From NCBI GenBank assembly GCA_023105745.1, contig JALGQZ010000015.1, positions 1,061,501 through 1,125,500 on the forward strand: a stretch of DNA of 64,000 nt, in the 5' to 3' direction. The translations under genes were made by a program, and so were the position numbers. Below are positions 62,055 through 64,000 of the stretch, piece after piece. Below the pieces are notes generated by a model, which was not told the origin of the DNA, ran no database searches, and worked only from the letters and a program-made list of their open reading frames with translations. This DNA comes from Austropuccinia psidii. Lineage: Eukaryota; Basidiomycota; Pucciniomycetes; Pucciniales; Sphaerophragmiaceae. Position 1 is the stretch's first letter. Every line of letters starts with the position of its first letter.

Positions 62055-63095
62055 GTGTTAGTTGACAGGTATAGCAAAACTCCCATGTTCCTACCATGTC
62101 ACAAAAATGACACAGCTATGGACACAGCCATAATGATATGGAATAAAGTCATTAGCCACACAGGCTTATTTCAAAATATCACAAGTGACAGAGATCCAAA
62201 GTTCACTTCAGCATTACGGACAAATCTCCATAACTTGTTTGGGACAAAGCTATCATTCTCAACAGCTCACCATCCTCAAACTGATGGTCTATCAGAAAGG
62301 ATGATACAAACCTTGGAAGACATGATCAGAAGATTCTGTGCTTATGGACTAGAATTCAAAGATTCTGATGGTTTTACCCATGATTGGTGTACACTAATAC
62401 CAGCCCTTGGACTGGCATATAAAACATCAATCCATTCTTCTCCTGGAAAAACACCAGCAATGCTAGAAAAAGGTTGGAATCCAAGACTTCCTTATGATAC
62501 CCTCAAAAAGGACTTAGTGGATATACATCCAACAGCAAGCAGTTTTAACATAATGCTTGACAAAGCAAGACACCATGCAAACAGATGTATGCAAGATTCT
62601 TTCAAATATGCAAAAGAAACATGGGACAAAAGTCATAAACCACCTGACTTCAAAATAGGAGACTTCTTCCTAGTATCAACCCTTAATTTTAATAACATAA
62701 AAGGCCCAAAGAAATTAAAAGATTCCTTTGCAGGACCATTTATGATAAAAGCACTTCATGGACCCAATGCTGTGCAATTGAAACTCACAGGTGAATTAAT
62801 GAACAGACACCCAACTTTCCCTGTAATTCTGATACAACCTTACAGCTCAAGTGACAAGGAACTATTTCCACTAAGAAATAAACCCCCACTTGAAATTTCC
62901 CCCTTGGAAGAAGGAGAGGAAAAGAAAATTGTGAAAGTCCTTAAAGAAAGAAGGACAAGGAACAGAAAACAAAGAGAATACCTTGTAAGGTATAGAAATT
63001 CAACTCAAGAAGATGAATGGCTACTTGGGAAGGATATAACAAATGCTAATAAGCTACTAAGAAGGTTCAGACATGAAAGAAAACCTAAAGAATAG
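62055..63095 (+). CDS. pol: Integrase core, GPF module and chromodomain, element C
   Basis: This 346-residue segment begins LVDRYSKTPMFLPCHKNDTA. D45 ([13 protein letters not shown]) and E81 ([16 protein letters not shown]) are 35 residues apart. GWNPRLPYDTLKKDLVDIHP follows, then the GPF module (SFAGPFMIKALHGPNAVQLK) and a chromodomain-like C-terminus ([39 protein letters not shown]). It ends at a natural TAG about 118 bases before the 3' LTR. This is the most intact integrase C-terminal half in the window. Confidence 0.92.
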   Translation: MLVDRYSKTPMFLPCHKNDTAMDTAIMIWNKVISHTGLFQNITSDRDPKFTSALRTNLHNLFGTKLSFSTAHHPQTDGLSERMIQTLEDMIRRFCAYGLEFKDSDGFTHDWCTLIPALGLAYKTSIHSSPGKTPAMLEKGWNPRLPYDTLKKDLVDIHPTASSFNIMLDKARHHANRCMQDSFKYAKETWDKSHKPPDFKIGDFFLVSTLNFNNIKGPKKLKDSFAGPFMIKALHGPNAVQLKLTGELMNRHPTFPVILIQPYSSSDKELFPLRNKPPLEISPLEEGEEKKIVKVLKERRTRNRKQREYLVRYRNSTQEDEWLLGKDITNANKLLRRFRHERKPKE

Positions 63096-63195
63096 AAAAA
63101 TAAAGCATTATTGAGCTTCAAGAGTAACAAAGTCTATTGAAGAGGTAGGACAGTGGATGATAACCTAACTACACATATCAGATTGTGGTACAATC

Positions 63196-63213
63196 TTTCT
63201 TGGTGGTAGGGAA
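63196..63213 (+). other. Polypurine tract of element C
   Basis: TTTCTTGGTGGTAGGGAA precedes the 3' LTR start TGTGAACC. Its purine core GGTGGTAGGGAA matches those of D and E. Confidence 0.72.
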
Positions 63214-64000
63214 TGTGAACCTTTGAGATATGACCACATACCCAAAAAGGTCACAAGAAATATTTAAAATAATCATACGTTAAAAATAATTACCTTAAAG
63301 CTACAAAAATGCCATAAATTGGCATAAAACTTGGTTTAACTTAAAAACCAATGAATAAATATGTGAAAGAAATCATACCATTGGATTTCTCATGTTAAAA
63401 TACACATATACCATTTTGATGGCATATCTGTAAAGACAATATTTAATGAGTTATAAGTAATAACACCTTGTAAAAAAGATGAATCCTTAATTATTTCAAT
63501 TACCAATGAAACAAAATGTGAAAGAAATTTTACCATTGGATTCCCCATAAATATTTGCTATTGAAAAATGAAGAAGCTAATCTCCAAAGTCAATACTTAA
63601 GGAGTTAAACTGAATATATGCACTATTTTGGTCAATGCATATATCCAAGTATTTTAGCTAATATCTTTTGAAATATACATGATAGAGTGATAAACCAAAA
63701 ATACAGTCACCACGTAATTTCTGTAGGAACACAGAAATGAACTTTATTTCACAAGCTATAAGCAAGGTTAAAACCTGTAATGGATTATTGATTAAAATCA
63801 ATAGAGCTGTTGACCACTTTGTTGTGAAAGTGGTCCAAACTTAGAAAAAATTAGACAGTCAGATTCTACTAGTTCATTTGTGAAGAATTACGTATTTTTT
63901 ATTACAATATTCAAGGTATAACCCCTTGAAATCATGGTTTGAAGTTTAAAATATTAGATTTTGACAGAAAAGATGAGTTACAAGAAAAATAATCAAAAAT
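63214..64000 (+). repeat. 3' LTR of element C (family 2a), cut by window edge
   Basis: It starts TGTGAACCTTTGAGATATG and follows the 5' LTR at 34387 base for base with scattered differences to the window end. About 1.2 kb of it, and the right target duplication (expected GTTAA), lie outside. Confidence 0.93.

Larger units (their letters stand above)
34387..64000 (+). mobile_element. Family-2a Ty3/gypsy chromovirus C, nested host of D and B (3' end outside window)
   Basis: It has a 5' LTR at 34387, a primer site, ORF1/Gag start, then Gag to RT (47911-51379) and RNase H to chromodomain (61235-63095), and a 3' LTR from 63214 to the window end. It is split by element D at 37571-47910 and by element B at 51380-61234. 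Each split is flanked by 5-bp duplications that restore the gene when collapsed. The first ~200 bp of its two LTRs differ at about 17 positions by eye. Its own target duplication (GTTAA at 34382-34386) cannot be checked. Confidence 0.92.

Noticed and set aside
1..64000. Cytosine-to-thymine mutation (RIP) as the source of the many stops.
   Set aside because: Several stops sit where relatives have Tyr, Cys or Glu codons, which need transversions, and C-to-T changes do not stand out by eye. No count was made, so this is a weak rejection.

Overview
The window is retrotransposon-packed, AT-rich DNA from a fungal nucleus. The Ty3/gypsy gag-pol wording (for example YIDDII in [11 protein letters not shown] and ERMIQT in integrase, and a chromodomain at the C-terminus) matches what I remember of polyproteins from rust fungi (Pucciniales), most closely the myrtle rust Austropuccinia psidii. 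That assignment rests on memory and was not searched. I found no rRNA, tRNA, CRISPR or convincing intact host gene. Every coding region I recognise belongs to a decaying transposable element.

LTR families, named here. Family 1 has a ~1.42 kb LTR, TGTCAGCC...CTGACA. Family 2 has LTRs of 1.9-2.1 kb, TGTGA...TTACA, in three subfamilies 2a, 2b and 2c. Family 3 has a 0.75 kb LTR, TGTAACAACC...TGTGACA.

Layout. 1-7160: the 3' part of a family-1 element (A1, + strand) with its 3' LTR, inserted into the LTR of a minus-strand family-1 element (A4, 7161-9217). 9218-9480: a family-2c LTR start that cuts A4. 9.8-13.6 kb: a spliced, broken FAR1-MULE transposase fused to an OTU-type protease domain. 13.75-16.70 kb: a 3-kb satellite of a 10-bp AT unit. 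16.7-19.5 kb: mostly anonymous sequence with two weak coding relicts. 19.5-21.8 kb: a family-1 LTR split by a solo 2a LTR (target duplication AGCCA). 21.8-28.0 kb: a minus-strand 2c element (E) cut off at its 5' side. 28.1-32.0 kb: AT-rich with no recognisable gene. 31984-64000: a nested stack. A family-1 5' end (A2) is split by a 2a element (C, 34387 to beyond the window). C contains a complete 2b element D (minus strand, 37571-47910, duplication AAGCC) and a complete family-3 element B (51380-61234, duplication ATGCC). B is itself split by a family-1 solo LTR (54953-56365, duplication ACACC).

The most unusual signal is at the 5' end of families 1 and 2. All show a second protein-like frame (here ORF1) overlapping the Gag N-terminus, always in the +1 register relative to gag-pol. 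In elements A2, C and D an upstream exon can be joined to it through a short phase-1 intron whose 3' end contains the gag-pol start codon. Splicing would remove the gag-pol ATG and create ORF1, while unspliced RNA would keep gag-pol. In families 1 and 2, gag-pol otherwise runs Gag, zinc knuckle, protease, RT, RNase H, integrase, chromodomain. In family 3 the integrase C-terminus is missing.
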